Shown here one piece after another: positions 10,395-21,071 of a DNA stretch of 64,000 nt. Source of the stretch: Labia minor (Eukaryota; Arthropoda; Insecta; Dermaptera; Spongiphoridae). The number at the start of each line of letters is the position of its first letter. The stretch's first letter is position 1. The position numbers and the translations under genes were made by a program. The notes under the pieces were generated by a model. That model was not told where the DNA came from and did no database searches. It saw only the letters and a list, made by a program, of their open reading frames with translations. Location of the stretch: NCBI GenBank assembly GCA_963082975.1, contig OY720346.1, forward strand, positions 51,659,759 through 51,723,758, read 5' to 3'.

Positions 10395-11202
10395 TCAATT
10401 TCTTAAATATAATTCAATTAAATTATTTTTATTATACACGGTTTAATTTAGATTAATTTTATATTTACAGGAATTATAATTTTATATACAAAAACAAATG
10501 TATGCATTTTTTATAAGAAAAACAGTGAGATTCTTCAGCAAAAAAATATGTCGAAGTTGACATAATCAGGATCGAACTTATCAATGTAAAAGATTGAAAC
10601 CTTCAATGAAAGTCTTTTCAGGTATGTAATCATCATATTTTGATCATAGATTATAAATTTTCAATAATTAATAAATAATTTAATTCAAAATTTTAGTTTG
10701 ATTAATTTTTTATAATTTATATTATTCATAAGTAATTAAATATTGATATTTTCTCTAAAAATAATAATTGTTTATAAAAGGACAAAAAAAGAAAGTAAGG
10801 TGATCATAAATATTCCAAGATTAAAGTAATTTCCTATAATAAAGAAATTTAAATTGAATGTATGTTTAACTAAATAAAAACAGGATTGGTAATAGATAAT
10901 ATAGTATAATAGATCTTTTCTAGTTGAATTTTAATATAAAATATTAGATTAAATGCGTTGTAATGTGGTAATTTAGTCCGCATCCCTGAACTATACAAAG
11001 AACGATATTATTTTCAAGTGATTAAAATAAATCTCAACAAATTTGGAACAAATTTTACCTAAAGATACTTCAATTCTTGATCCAATATATTCATGATATA
11101 TATTTAAAGATAAATATAAAAATTTGAAGAATTACACTGCTTAAAATTGTATTTATCTAATATATATAAATTAATATATTATATTTATCCAATATATATA
11201 CT
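10395..11202. other. AT-rich intergenic DNA, nothing recognised
   Basis: Non-coding A/T-rich sequence between the LINE poly(A) tail and the long-TIR element. No further feature is supported. Confidence 0.45.
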
Positions 11203-11813
11203 TATATCGTAGGCAAATGGCAATTTTAGGAAAATAGTATTTGCCTAGACAAAAGTCATTTACCTGGTCAAATAGTTTCAACTATTATTTCATTTCATTT
11301 TGACTAGGAAAATAGCATTTGCTTAGGCAAAAGCCATTTGGCTAAATATTTGTTGGGCAAATAGCTTTAATTATTACAGTAGTCAATTAAGAAATTATTC
11401 AAAAAAAATTTTGTTCTTTATTTTATATTTATTGCATTTTTGAGTTCTAAAATAATGTAAATGTCAAAATAAAAATTCGTTTGATATTTGATAAATAAAT
11501 TATAAAAATTAGAACAAGTAGATCTTATTGGCTTTCCAAGTTGTGCGGATGGGAAATTTAAGTGGTTGCTACAAAAGACCAATGAAGAGCAAAAAGTAGT
11601 TGAGGTTGCTTATGAATTACTGAAAATTTTACTTGAAATAATAATTAAAGTTATTTGCCCAACAAAGATTTAGCCAAATGGCTTTTGCCTACGCAAATGC
11701 TATTTTCCTAGTCAAATTGAAATGAAATAATAGTTGAAACTATTTGACCAGGTAAATGACTTTTGTCTAGGCAAATACTATTTTCCTAAAATTGCCATTT
11801 GCCTACGACATAA
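11203..11813. mobile_element. Non-autonomous element with about 175-bp inverted repeats
   Basis: The left arm, about 11203-11380, begins TATATCGTAGGCAAATGG. It is matched in inverted orientation by about 11640-11813, which ends CCATTTGCCTACGACATA. The arms are built from repeated, diverged words such as GGCAAATGGC, GGCAAAAGCCATTTGGC and GACAAAAGTCATTTACC. The central about 260 bp has no credible open frame. No clear target duplication was found, so the superfamily is not assigned. Confidence 0.75.
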
Positions 11814-12929
11814 AACTTCAGGCCAATATGTTGTTTTTAAACACATAAAAACAAATGAAGAAATTTAAATATTACTAAATAAAATAATGAAAATATTGAT
11901 TTCAATATTAAAAATAGATTAATTATATTTATTCTTAAGAGAGGCAGATTACAACTATTTTCATTTTAATTAAACTAATAAAGAATAAAATAAATATAGA
12001 TGATATACAAATCGTAAGTGTAAAATAAATATAGTATAAACATACCATATATAGTTAATATTTCTTAAAAATATAATTATAGCTAAGATTTATAATTATT
12101 AGATTTGATCAGAAATTTATGAAGTTATTCAAGTTGCAAGAAAATTAATAATATTTAAAATTTTATTATAAAACTTAAATATTTTGAACTTAAAAACAAA
12201 TTGTGATTCAATATGATAAAATTCTCAAAAAAATATTCTAAATTTGAATAATGATAAGATTATAATTATTAAGTGAAAAATATATAAAATTGATATATTA
12301 TTTAGATTAACACACGCAGGAATTGAAAAATAAAATAACATTTAGAAAAAAAAAAAAATTGGGTGAGTAGAAGGGAATAAACCGCCCGTAATTAAACTGC
12401 GCCGAATATTTTATTATGACGTTTTTGAATGAGTAAATATCAATAAATATTTATATATTTATAAATAAATACAATTCCCTGATTATTAATATTAATATTA
12501 CATGTTCTTGATATTTAATTAATTATATTTTATTAATACCATTTTATGCAATTATATATATATACTTATAAAGAAATATAAGAAATTTAATTATAGAATT
12601 TAATAAGTTGAAGTGGATTTATAATAAATAATATTTATAAAAAATGTATACTAGTTTTTGATAATTATATTTTGTAATGTTATTTGTTTGTTTGTTTTTT
12701 TAAATTTATTTATAAGGGTTATTATTGTTAGGTTGTTTTGATTGTTGAAATTTTAAAAATTATTTGTGAATAAATGTGTTATATTATTAGTATTATTTGT
12801 TTTTGGGTGTTTTTAAGGGGAAATGGGGTAATTGCCTTAAATAGCATGGTATGTTCGAAGGGTAATTGTACATGCAATGTGGTTCATGTGAGTTTTACAG
12901 ATGAATTCCAAAAATGCCGGGATGCTAAT
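11814..12929. other. AT-rich intergenic DNA, nothing recognised
   Basis: A/T-rich with short homopolymer runs. A small GC-richer blip at about 12380-12410 has no recognisable content. Confidence 0.45.
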
Positions 12930-13545
12930 AGTAAACAGGCCTGGTGGAGGGGTCCCGGGGCCCCTCGTTTAGGGAAGGGGAGTCGCTCAGATCTCCCTGG
13001 TTCAACAACCGGGGAGGGGGACAACTGCGTAGTAACCAGTGTACGGCAATTTTCATTCATATGGAGGGCAAGATGGGAAATTCGAAAAAAAAGCCGGGCA
13101 GCTTGTCTATCGATTCTGTTGCCATTTACCTTGTGCTATTTGCTGTGGGAAATTTGGTTAGACGGTGAGCACGTGAAGGAGCCACGCAGTCAGTAGGGCT
13201 GTCGAGATACAAGGGCTGTTGAGTTTGGGCCCCCGCATTGGCACTCACACACTCACTACACCCTTTCCGAGCTCAACACGAGCACGCGTGTCTGTATAAC
13301 GAGAGGGAGGGGGAGTGGTGAGGTCGTTGTTCAGACACGTGGATGTAACTTCGTCAACTGCCAACCGAAAACTGCTTAGTTGCTGTAGTGTGCGCGACCA
13401 GCATCCAGACAAAACAAACCTAGTACTGATGTCCAACGCTTGGCGCAGCACAACACGACCGCCGCCATATGACGTCACGCGTTAAGTTAGTCACCAACGC
13501 CCAACAACACACTCACGCCCTATACTCACGTTTCAATACTTGTTA
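12930..13545. promoter_or_regulatory. GC/CpG-rich island, candidate promoter region
   Basis: Composition changes abruptly from very AT-rich flanks to a GC-rich, CpG-containing block. It holds a perfect CRE palindrome TGACGTCA at 13470-13477, next to GCCGCCATAT (a YY1-like word on one strand). A strong splice-donor-like GGTGAGC lies at 13164-13170. In an AT-rich insect genome such islands often mark promoters or first exons. The direction cannot be decided: a + strand short exon (13062-13164) and a - strand start are both possible. No downstream exon could be tied to it. Confidence 0.4.
13062..13164 (+). CDS. Possible first coding exon, unknown protein
   Basis: Inside the GC-rich island an ATG at 13062 opens a frame MEGKMGNSKKKPG followed by a hydrophobic stretch (VAIYLVLFAVGNLV). 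It runs into a good donor after 13164 (CG|gtgagc). A basic start followed by one hydrophobic segment would suit a signal anchor. I do not recognise the family. The same frame is open upstream to 12944. No acceptor exon was matched, so this may be a chance frame in GC-rich DNA. Confidence 0.2.
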
Positions 13546-14326
13546 CTTACAAACAAAATAAATTATTATTCAAAATAAAATAAATATATAATAAAAAATA
13601 CACACACAAGAGACAAAATAAAAAGTTAATGAATTAATTGAAAAAGAGCAAATAATATGTAAACTTTTTTTGAAAAAATTAAATATAAATTATTTATTTA
13701 TATATATATATTTTATAAACCGTAATAATAAAAAACAAAAAAATTTAAATAATTATTACTTTTATAAAAATATATTTTTATTGATTATTATAATTAATTT
13801 TTTTGATTAAAAATATATCAATAATATAAATAGTATATTCGTATAATAATAATATTTCTAATTATAATAAATACCTATAGAGATACAACAATATATGTCT
13901 AATATAAATATGTGGAATTAAATTAATTATATTTTTCATAAATTTTAATATGCAACAAATAAAAAACAATAAAAAATTATTAAAAAAAAAAATTATAATT
14001 ATAATTTCTCGTTTTTATTATTTGTTCACATATTATAAAAACATAAATTTGATAAGTTAGATAAGGAAAAAATATTTTATTTAAATAAAATACTTAGTTT
14101 GTGTTAAACAAAAGATACTTATATTTTTATAATATATAAAAAGTTTATATATATAACGATATTTAGTATTAATAATTATTAAATCTGATTTATAAACGTA
14201 ATAATGAGAATTAAGATTTATGATTTAATTTTAAATAAAATAAAAAACAATAATTTGTTATCAAATTTTTATTAAAATTTTTATAAAAATAAATAGTGTT
14301 ATTTTTCGCTAAATTTATTATATAAT
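13546..14326. other. Very AT-rich spacer
   Basis: No coding or repeat feature is supported. The spacer ends at the ATAAT target duplication of the Ty3/gypsy element (14322-14326). Confidence 0.5.
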
Positions 14327-14538
14327 TGTTATAATCTTATTTGATGGTTGATATGGACGGGAGATTATAATATAATTGATATTATAGGATGGAGATGTTC
14401 GATATTAGAAATAGATATAATTTAATAATGTACATTAAAACATACTAATATTTATTTACATAAAAAGATAACAATAACATTTTGATAGAATAAACAAGAC
14501 AATCTGGTGGTGAACATTTGAAGCTAAAATTTATTATA
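14327..14538 (-). repeat. 3' LTR of the Ty3/gypsy element
   Basis: This 212-bp copy is identical to 18787-18998. On the minus strand it begins TATAATAAATTTTAGC and ends GATTATAACA, so the terminal dinucleotides are TA...CA rather than the usual TG...CA. Its limits are fixed by the point where the two copies diverge and by the flanking ATAAT repeats. Confidence 0.93.
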
Positions 14539-14550
14539 GTTCTCCCACAC
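14539..14550 (-). other. Polypurine tract of the Ty3/gypsy element
   Basis: On the minus strand the sequence next to the 3' LTR reads GTGTGGGAGAAC, a purine-rich run at the position expected for the plus-strand primer. It lies just downstream of the gag-pol stop. Confidence 0.6.
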
Positions 14551-14576
14551 TTATTGGAGAATTAAATGTTCATATT

Positions 14577-17500
14577 TTATTCGACATAATCGAGAAGATA
14601 TTTTGGACGATTTCGAGATCTTGTAGGTCTGGTCAATGAATCAGCGTTGGGTGTTGGATCTAGTGGATCCTCTGTTGTTTCCGATTCTTCCCTCCCATTT
14701 TCTTCTGCTGGTCCTGCTGGAATGGTTACCAGATGTTCCATGTTGGGATTTTGATGTTCCTCTTCTTTTTCAGGAATTTCATCGGTTTTTATTTTTGGGT
14801 CAAATGACACAGATTTCTTTTGTTGGATGCCACTCGGACGGAGTTGATCGATGTGGCGTTTGAATTCGTATCCATCATCCAATTTAATTTGATAATGTAG
14901 CTTCCCAAATTTCTTGATTATGGTTCCAAGTTTCCAATGGTTTTTGTTATTAGCATAGTATCGTGCTTGAACTCGTTCTCCCACGCTTAATTGTCGAGCT
15001 GCGGTAGTTGAAGTCGTGGATGTTTGAAATTTTGTAGGTTTTAGCGCGTCGAGATGAATCCTTATAGATCGGTTTAAATATTGCTCAGCTGGAGTTTTTC
15101 CATTGTTTAGGGGTGTTGCTCTGTATCTAAAAAGAATTGTTTGAATCTTTTGACGCATAGATAATGGCTCGTCGATCATTGTATCTAATCGTTTTTTAAG
15201 GGTTTGAATATTTCTTTCTGCTAACCCGTTAGTTGCAGGATGTCCTGGCGCAATGAATTTTTGGAATATTCCACTTTTCTTACAGAAATTTTTAAATTCA
15301 TCACTGGTGAAAATGGTCGCATTGTCGGATACCATAACATCTGGGAATCCATGACGTGAGAAGACATCTTGGAGGATTTTTATTGTTGATGCTGCGTTGG
15401 GTGCAGATGTACATGGTTCAGCCTCTGCCCATTTTGATTTGGCATCGATTATGACCAAAAAGTGGTGTCCTTGGTATGGTCCTGCATAGTCAATGTGTAT
15501 GCGTTGCCAATTACCATCTGGTTCTTCCCATGGATGTAGGGGTGCTCTCGGAGGGTTATTTTGAATATTTTGGCATGCCAGACACGCACGCACAAGACGT
15601 TCGATATCCTTGTCGATATTTTTCCAATAGACGTAACGACGGGCGAGCTGTTTCATTTTTGATATCCCAATATGGGTGCGATGGAGTTCTTGTAATATTG
15701 GAACTTGTAATTTTTCGGGAATGACAATTCGATGTCCCCTGAATATAATATTATTGTTGATGGTGAACTCTAATTCAGAGGAGTTGTCTTCTTGTAATTG
15801 TTGTAAGATTTGTGAGAGGTATTCATCCTGTCTTGTTTCTTCACGAATAGACTCGAAATTGATTTCTGGAGTGGATATGGTTAAAATTGATTCTTCACAA
15901 AGTAGATTTACTTCCTCATTCATAGCAGTGTCAGTGCCAAGAAGAGATTTGATTGGAGCTCTTGATAGACAATCGGCATTAGTATTATCTGAGCCCTTCT
16001 TGAAGACAATTTCATAATTGAATCCAGATAGGAATGCTGCATATCGCTGTAGCCTAGCTGACGTCATTTTCGGAATCTTTGCATTTTGATGGAAAATTCG
16101 TGCCAGAGGTTGGTTATCTGTGTAGAGTTTGAATGGGCGGGCGAATAAATATTGATAAAAATGGTCTACTGCAAAAATAATAGCCAGGGCTTCTCTGTCT
16201 AATTGTGAATAATTTTGTTCCGACTGAGTTAAAGAACGAGAGGCAAAAGCGATCGGGCGTTCTTGACCGTCAATTATGTGAGATAAAATACCCGCAATAC
16301 CGGTAGGGCTTGCGTCACAAGCAAGTTGAACTTCAAGTTCGGGATTGAATGGCATCAGCACACGGTCACTTGAAATTTCTTCTTTTAAACGAAGAAATGC
16401 TGCTTCACAGGCCTCTGTCCATTTGAATTTAATATTCTTTTTCAGGAGTTGTCGAAGTGGGGATGTTATCGTTGAAGAGTTAGGTATAAAACGTGAGTAA
16501 TAAGTTACGAGACCTAGAAAAGATCGGACATCTTCGATTGATTTTGGACTTGGAATCTCTTTGATAGCGGCCACTTTTGTAGGAGATTTTGAAATTTTAT
16601 TGAGTTCTATAACATGTCCCAAAAATTCGATTTTATTTTGAAATAATAGACACTTGCGTTTATTAAGATGTAGATCATATTTACGCATTTGTTCCAGGCA
16701 TTTTATAAGGTTTGACTTGCATTCTTGTAATGTTTCTCCATGGATTACTATATCGTCAAAGTAAGCTTCGGTTTTAGGAATGTCTTGTAAAATTTGATTA
16801 ATAATTCGATTAAATTCGGAGGGAGCTGTTTTAATTCCAAAAGAGAGACGGTTCATTTTGTACGTTCCTCGATGCGTTGTTATCGTTTGTATTTCACTGG
16901 ACTCTTCGTCGACAGGAATATGAAGATACGCTTTGTAGATGTCGAGTCGGCAAAAATAACGCGAGTTTCGAAGAGAGTTGAAAATGTCTTCTATTTTTCG
17001 AATAGGGTAATGGGAACTTATTATTCGTTCATTGACTCCTACTTTATAGTCGACACACAATCGTATCCCACCATCTGCTTTTGGAATGACGACTAAGGGT
17101 GAACCCCAGTCGCTGGTTTCTGTTTTGGTGATGATACCTGCGGTTTCGAGCGAGTCAAGTTCTTTCTCCACACGATTGGAGAGTGCGTATGGAATTTCTC
17201 GTTCTCGATGAAATATAGGTTTCGCGTTATTTCGAAGTTTTAAGGAGACTTTGAAGTTGGGAACGCATCCGATTTTTTCTTCGAATAAGTTGGCGTACTC
17301 TTTTGATATTTGTTCGATATCATTAATTTTCTTTATTGATGGAGCAGATGTTATTACTGCTTTTTGTTTATCGATTTCGTCTAAACTGATCTTTAGTCCC
17401 CGAATCCAAGCTCGGCCTAGGAGCGCTGCATATTCTTCAGGAACAACATAAATATCGCCCTCCATAGAGCGTCCATGGTAAGTCACGTTAACCCGAATCT

Positions 17501-18764
17501 TCCCGTCCGGAATAAATACATCTTGTGTATAAGATCTAAATCCTATGGTAGCCGGTTGAAGTTCTACGTCGAGGTTCAACTTGGCGAATTGATCACGCGG
17601 TAGGAAGGTATATCCTGACCCTGAGTCAACCTCAAACTTTACTGGTTTCCCCTCTACTATGATCTCCGTGTTATAGTGTTCTATGTTTGATGATGACTGC
17701 TCGTTACTGTGATAAATGTCTACAATAAGAAACACACCGTATTGTTTTGTAGTGTTTTTCTCTTGAATGCAATTTGTCGATTGTTTTTTTTCCATTAATG
17801 TACGAATGCATACCTTGATTACATGGCCATTTTTCTTGCATCCAGCACATTTGAGATTGGATTTCTCCGTACGGCAGTCCCTTGATAAATGATTGTCTCT
17901 ACCACACCGGAGACACAACCCGTTGATGCCTAGCTCGTCATAATTTATTTTTGGCCTTGATTGAGATTGAGCTCTTGTTTTGAACTGATTTTTTGTTGAT
18001 CGCTGTTGACTTCGAAAACGATTTTTGTCATTTTTCTTCTTTTGATGTACCTGATTGATATCAGTTGATGGAGTTGACACCAGCGATTTTCTTTCCAATT
18101 GTTTCGCGTCTAATTTGGATGTTTCAAGCGCGATAGCCTTGGACACAATGTCATTGAAGGATAATTTTTCAGACTGCAACAGTTGTTCCCTGATGGAATT
18201 GTCCAATATTCCTCGAATGAATTGTGCACGGAGAAAAACATCGGCAATTGAGGTTCTGCAGGCACATGGAGACACAAATTCACAATCTGTCATGTCAGTT
18301 CTAAGAGCAGCGACAAATTCGGCGACTGATTGTTGATCATTTTGATATTTTGATAAGAACTGGTGTTGGGCCACAAGAACGTTCTTCTTGGGAGACAAAT
18401 GTTTTTCGAGCAGTGTTATTAATTCTGTATATTTGAGTTCATTGGGTGTCTTAGGAGCGGCCAATGCTGCAACCATGTTAAAATATTTTGCACCTATTGA
18501 GTTAAGAAGTAGCTTTGCACTGTATTCTTGATTGTCGATTATGTTTTTCATTTCGAGATAGTTTTCAAAACGTTGGCGATAATTTCTGAATGGCTCCTTT
18601 TGTGTATCGAAAGATTCAAAATTAGGAAGAAGAGCAGTGTTTACGTTACCAGATTCATTCGATGTCGATGGAGTTGATAAAGTTACATTTTGTTGATGTT
18701 CGAGTAGTTTTGTTAACATTGAATGTTGAAATTGCATGAACTGTTGAAATTGATCTTTGTCCAT
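14577..18764 (-). CDS. Ty3/gypsy gag-pol polyprotein
   Basis: This single 1395-residue frame encodes the retrotransposon particle protein and enzymes. In order: a gag region; two zinc knuckles, CLRCGRDNHLSRDC (about 283) and CAGCKKNGHVIKVC (about 304); aspartic protease with VDSGSGYTFLP (about 378); reverse transcriptase with RLCVDYKVGVN (about 566) and the catalytic YFDDIVIHG (about 669); RNase H with ACDASPTGIAG (about 814); and integrase with an H-H-C-C zinc region (about 1020-1060). The integrase catalytic acids lie in HIDYAGP, SDNATIF (about 1144) and GLAERN (about 1183). All motifs are intact and there is no frameshift between gag and pol. The start ATG lies only 22 bases inside the 5' LTR. 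It looks functional. Confidence 0.95.
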   Translation of the reverse strand: MDKDQFQQFMQFQHSMLTKLLEHQQNVTLSTPSTSNESGNVNTALLPNFESFDTQKEPFRNYRQRFENYLEMKNIIDNQEYSAKLLLNSIGAKYFNMVAALAAPKTPNELKYTELITLLEKHLSPKKNVLVAQHQFLSKYQNDQQSVAEFVAALRTDMTDCEFVSPCACRTSIADVFLRAQFIRGILDNSIREQLLQSEKLSFNDIVSKAIALETSKLDAKQLERKSLVSTPSTDINQVHQKKKNDKNRFRSQQRSTKNQFKTRAQSQSRPKINYDELGINGLCLRCGRDNHLSRDCRTEKSNLKCAGCKKNGHVIKVCIRTLMEKKQSTNCIQEKNTTKQYGVFLIVDIYHSNEQSSSNIEHYNTEIIVEGKPVKFEVDSGSGYTFLPRDQFAKLNLDVELQPATIGFRSYTQDVFIPDGKIRVNVTYHGRSMEGDIYVVPEEYAALLGRAWIRGLKISLDEIDKQKAVITSAPSIKKINDIEQISKEYANLFEEKIGCVPNFKVSLKLRNNAKPIFHREREIPYALSNRVEKELDSLETAGIITKTETSDWGSPLVVIPKADGGIRLCVDYKVGVNERIISSHYPIRKIEDIFNSLRNSRYFCRLDIYKAYLHIPVDEESSEIQTITTHRGTYKMNRLSFGIKTAPSEFNRIINQILQDIPKTEAYFDDIVIHGETLQECKSNLIKCLEQMRKYDLHLNKRKCLLFQNKIEFLGHVIELNKISKSPTKVAAIKEIPSPKSIEDVRSFLGLVTYYSRFIPNSSTITSPLRQLLKKNIKFKWTEACEAAFLRLKEEISSDRVLMPFNPELEVQLACDASPTGIAGILSHIIDGQERPIAFASRSLTQSEQNYSQLDREALAIIFAVDHFYQYLFARPFKLYTDNQPLARIFHQNAKIPKMTSARLQRYAAFLSGFNYEIVFKKGSDNTNADCLSRAPIKSLLGTDTAMNEEVNLLCEESILTISTPEINFESIREETRQDEYLSQILQQLQEDNSSELEFTINNNIIFRGHRIVIPEKLQVPILQELHRTHIGISKMKQLARRYVYWKNIDKDIERLVRACLACQNIQNNPPRAPLHPWEEPDGNWQRIHIDYAGPYQGHHFLVIIDAKSKWAEAEPCTSAPNAASTIKILQDVFSRHGFPDVMVSDNATIFTSDEFKNFCKKSGIFQKFIAPGHPATNGLAERNIQTLKKRLDTMIDEPLSMRQKIQTILFRYRATPLNNGKTPAEQYLNRSIRIHLDALKPTKFQTSTTSTTAARQLSVGERVQARYYANNKNHWKLGTIIKKFGKLHYQIKLDDGYEFKRHIDQLRPSGIQQKKSVSFDPKIKTDEIPEKEEEHQNPNMEHLVTIPAGPAEENGREESETTEDPLDPTPNADSLTRPTRSRNRPKYLLDYVE

Positions 18765-18769
18765 CTTGT

Positions 18770-18783
18770 TTACCTCGTCGCCA
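18770..18783 (-). other. Candidate primer binding site
   Basis: Three bases inside the 5' LTR the minus strand reads TGGCGACGAGGT. A TGG start is usual for tRNA-primed elements. I cannot identify the tRNA from memory. Confidence 0.5.
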
Positions 18784-18786
18784 ATT

Positions 18787-18998
18787 TGTTATAATCTTAT
18801 TTGATGGTTGATATGGACGGGAGATTATAATATAATTGATATTATAGGATGGAGATGTTCGATATTAGAAATAGATATAATTTAATAATGTACATTAAAA
18901 CATACTAATATTTATTTACATAAAAAGATAACAATAACATTTTGATAGAATAAACAAGACAATCTGGTGGTGAACATTTGAAGCTAAAATTTATTATA
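18787..18998 (-). repeat. 5' LTR of the Ty3/gypsy element
   Basis: Identical to the 3' LTR. It would supply the promoter and the start of the RNA. The target duplication copy ATAAT follows at 18999-19003. Confidence 0.93.
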
Positions 18999-19003
18999 AT
19001 AAT

Positions 19004-19650
19004 ATATTAATTTAATAATAGATATAAATAATTTAAACTCTCTAAATATAGATTGAAAAAAATGTTTAATATTAATATGATTTTAAGTGTTAAGATAATT
19101 TATATTTTTTATATTAAAATTTATATAGTAAAATAATATTAAATAATAAACAAAAATTAATTATTAAATAATAACTATGATTAGTGATATACTGAACAAA
19201 TTTTAAAACTATTTATATTATTATAAAAGTTAAATAATGAACAATGATTTCGATTTTTAAAGAATAAACAACACGTTCCCGCCGGCATGTACCACCGGTG
19301 GCTCATGTCACAACATAAAATAAATTGACAAATTATGGAGCCGGCAGGAATGTGTTTTAACCCAAATTTTAACTATTTCTTTTTTAACTTAGTAAACACT
19401 AAAATTTATATAGATAGTATAGAAGCGCTCTTGAGTAAAAAAATTAAAACCTTAATACGTTCCTGGAAATTAAAAATTAGTTTCTTAAAAATAAAAATAT
19501 TCTTTGTTTGTAAGAGAACACTTATTTATATATTTATAAATTAACAATTAAATTAATTTAAAAAAAAATATTTATTAATACAATCTTAATTTAATTGTAG
19601 ATCAATATTCACTTAATTAGTATTTAAATCCTCATTAAGTATATTTATAT
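19004..19650. other. AT-rich spacer with one small GC-richer patch
   Basis: A patch at 19275-19345 holds CCCGCCGGCATG and GCCGGCAGG in near-inverted form and may be a small mobile-element end. No duplication was found around it. A 69-codon frame at 19335-19544 has no recognisable motif and is not called. Confidence 0.35.
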
Positions 19651-20273
19651 TTTTACCGACCGACGATAGTAAGGGAGGTATTGTTTTCACACCAAATTTC
19701 ACATGTGGAGATTTTTACATATCTCCACGAATCATGCATTTTCTTAACAGAATAAAGTATTTTTAGCATGATGTCTGTCCGTCCGTCCGTCCGTCCGTAT
19801 AGATGTGTACAGCCTGAACGGCTCAACCGATTTTGATGAAATTTGGTATATTTACTTAATGCATCAGTATGATGGATTGATCAACTTTTGGTGCAAATCC
19901 GGAAACCGGAAGTGGTAGTATTAGCGATCGACGATAGGAAGGGAAGGGATATTTTCACACCAAATTTCTCATGAGGAGATTTTTTACATATCACCACGAA
20001 TCATGCACTTTGTATTGGTTTTATTCTCGAGAAAAATCATCTTTATTAGTTTTTTCTTAATTTAAAATTATATGACGTTATCCAGCCATTCATGACGTCA
20101 CAGCCTGGTCTTACATATATATTATAAATAAAATAAAATTAAAAATATGTATGTTATATCCATATCTGTTTTTTATTACATTAATAGATATATTAAAATT
20201 ATTTAAAATTGTTTCTGTAGCTGGAAATTAATTTACTTCAAACTGTCGGTTTGGCCACAGGTCAACTTATTAT
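19651..20273 (+). repeat. R2 dispersed repeat, full copy
   Basis: This repeat of about 620 bp is nearly identical to 51866-52509 and partly to 33003-33296 (inverted). It starts TTTTACCGACCGACGATAG and ends ...GGCCACAGGTCAACTTATTA. It contains a (GTCC)n tract followed by the word GATTTTGATGAAATTTGG. A segment of about 90 bp from the start is repeated, diverged, about 270 bp further in. No coding capacity was seen. Confidence 0.85.
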
Positions 20274-20799
20274 TCTTATATTAATATAAAAACAACAAAT
20301 ATTTAAAAGTAAGTAGTTGTATTTCATTGTAATTAAATAATATCAAGAAGATCTTAATTAAAAATAATTAAATAAATGCTTTATAATTTGTCGAAAATAT
20401 TTATGAATAATTCATAATTCATAATGTTTATTTGTTATTGTTATTTTTAAATTTACTCTAAATTCGATTTATTTAATTAAAACATTAAAATCAACGAAAT
20501 TTAAGAAATATTTCATTTTTAAAAAGTACATCAACAAACCATTAATAATTCAATATTTTTATTTATTTATTATTATATATATTGATAATGTTTATTTGAT
20601 ATTTTTATTTTTAAATTAACTCTAAATTCGATTAATTAAAATGAACGAAATTTAAGAAATATTTCATTTTAAAAAAGTACATCAACAAACCATTACTAAT
20701 TCAATAGTTTTATTTATATATTATTATATATATTTTTTGTAAATTTTAGAAAATCAAAAAAATTGAATAAAAGGTTTTTACTTATTATTTTATTTTTTT
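20274..20799. other. AT-rich upstream flank of the arrestin gene
   Basis: A sequence of about 120 bp containing ATTCGAT and AAGAAATATTTCATTTT AAAAAGTACATC is present twice (about 20460-20560 and 20620-20720), a local tandem duplication. No gene is seen. Confidence 0.45.
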
Positions 20800-20944
20800 T
20801 AATGGTAAATCCGAGAAGTGGCGCTTTCTGTATTCAAAGTAATGTTGTTCTTTGGGTCTATTAAGTTTTGGTTTGGAGTGTCTGCGGTGAAAGGCCCAGG
20901 TGCGTCGAGGTGAGACTTGACTTTAGTATTTGCCGTCATTCGCC
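20800..20944 (+). promoter_or_regulatory. Probable promoter/5' UTR of the arrestin gene
   Basis: GC content rises just ahead of the ATG. The start context CGCCATGC is favourable. No TATA box is evident. The transcription start cannot be fixed. A short acceptor-like TTGACTTTAG at about 20918-20927 leaves open a spliced 5' leader. Confidence 0.4.
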
Positions 20945-21071
20945 ATGCCGCAGCCGCGGAAACTGCTCAAATTCCTTGTGCTCTTTGATAACACCAGTTT
21001 ATTATATTTTCCCGGACAATTTTTATCTGGGCGTGTACTAGTCGAGCTTGAAGATGATACACCAGCTCTAG
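20945..21071 (+). CDS. Alpha-arrestin (ARRDC-type), exon 1 of 5
   Basis: The gene encodes a 351-residue arrestin-fold adaptor of the alpha-arrestin family, which in animals links membrane cargo to ubiquitin ligases and endocytosis. Exon 1 gives residues 1-42, starting MPQPRKLLKFLVLFDNTSLL and continuing with the YFPGQFLSGRVLVEL strand that is the family's N-terminal signature. It ends in phase 1 at CTAG|gtaagt; the single G joins GT of exon 2 to make Gly 43. The start is the first ATG, in a good context. The Arrestin_N domain covers about residues 5-150 and Arrestin_C about 165-325. No gene symbol is assigned, because the orthologue within ARRDC1-5/TXNIP cannot be decided by eye. Confidence 0.88.

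Larger units (their letters stand above)
14327..18998 (-). mobile_element. Intact Ty3/gypsy LTR retrotransposon, 4.7 kb
   Basis: Two LTRs of 212 bp flank one long gag-pol frame, and a 5-bp target duplication ATAAT is present at 14322-14326 and 18999-19003. By base-by-base reading the LTRs are identical, which points to a very recent insertion. There is no env-like frame. A candidate primer binding site follows the 5' LTR, and a purine-rich tract precedes the 3' LTR. Protein motifs and the single-frame layout resemble the Mag-type lineage found in many invertebrates; this placement is inference. Confidence 0.95.

Noticed and set aside
12774..13196. 140-codon + strand frame covering the GC-rich island
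   Set aside because: It begins in AT-rich DNA, has no recognisable domain and conflicts with the better-supported short exon and donor in another frame. GC-rich sequence lacks stops by chance.
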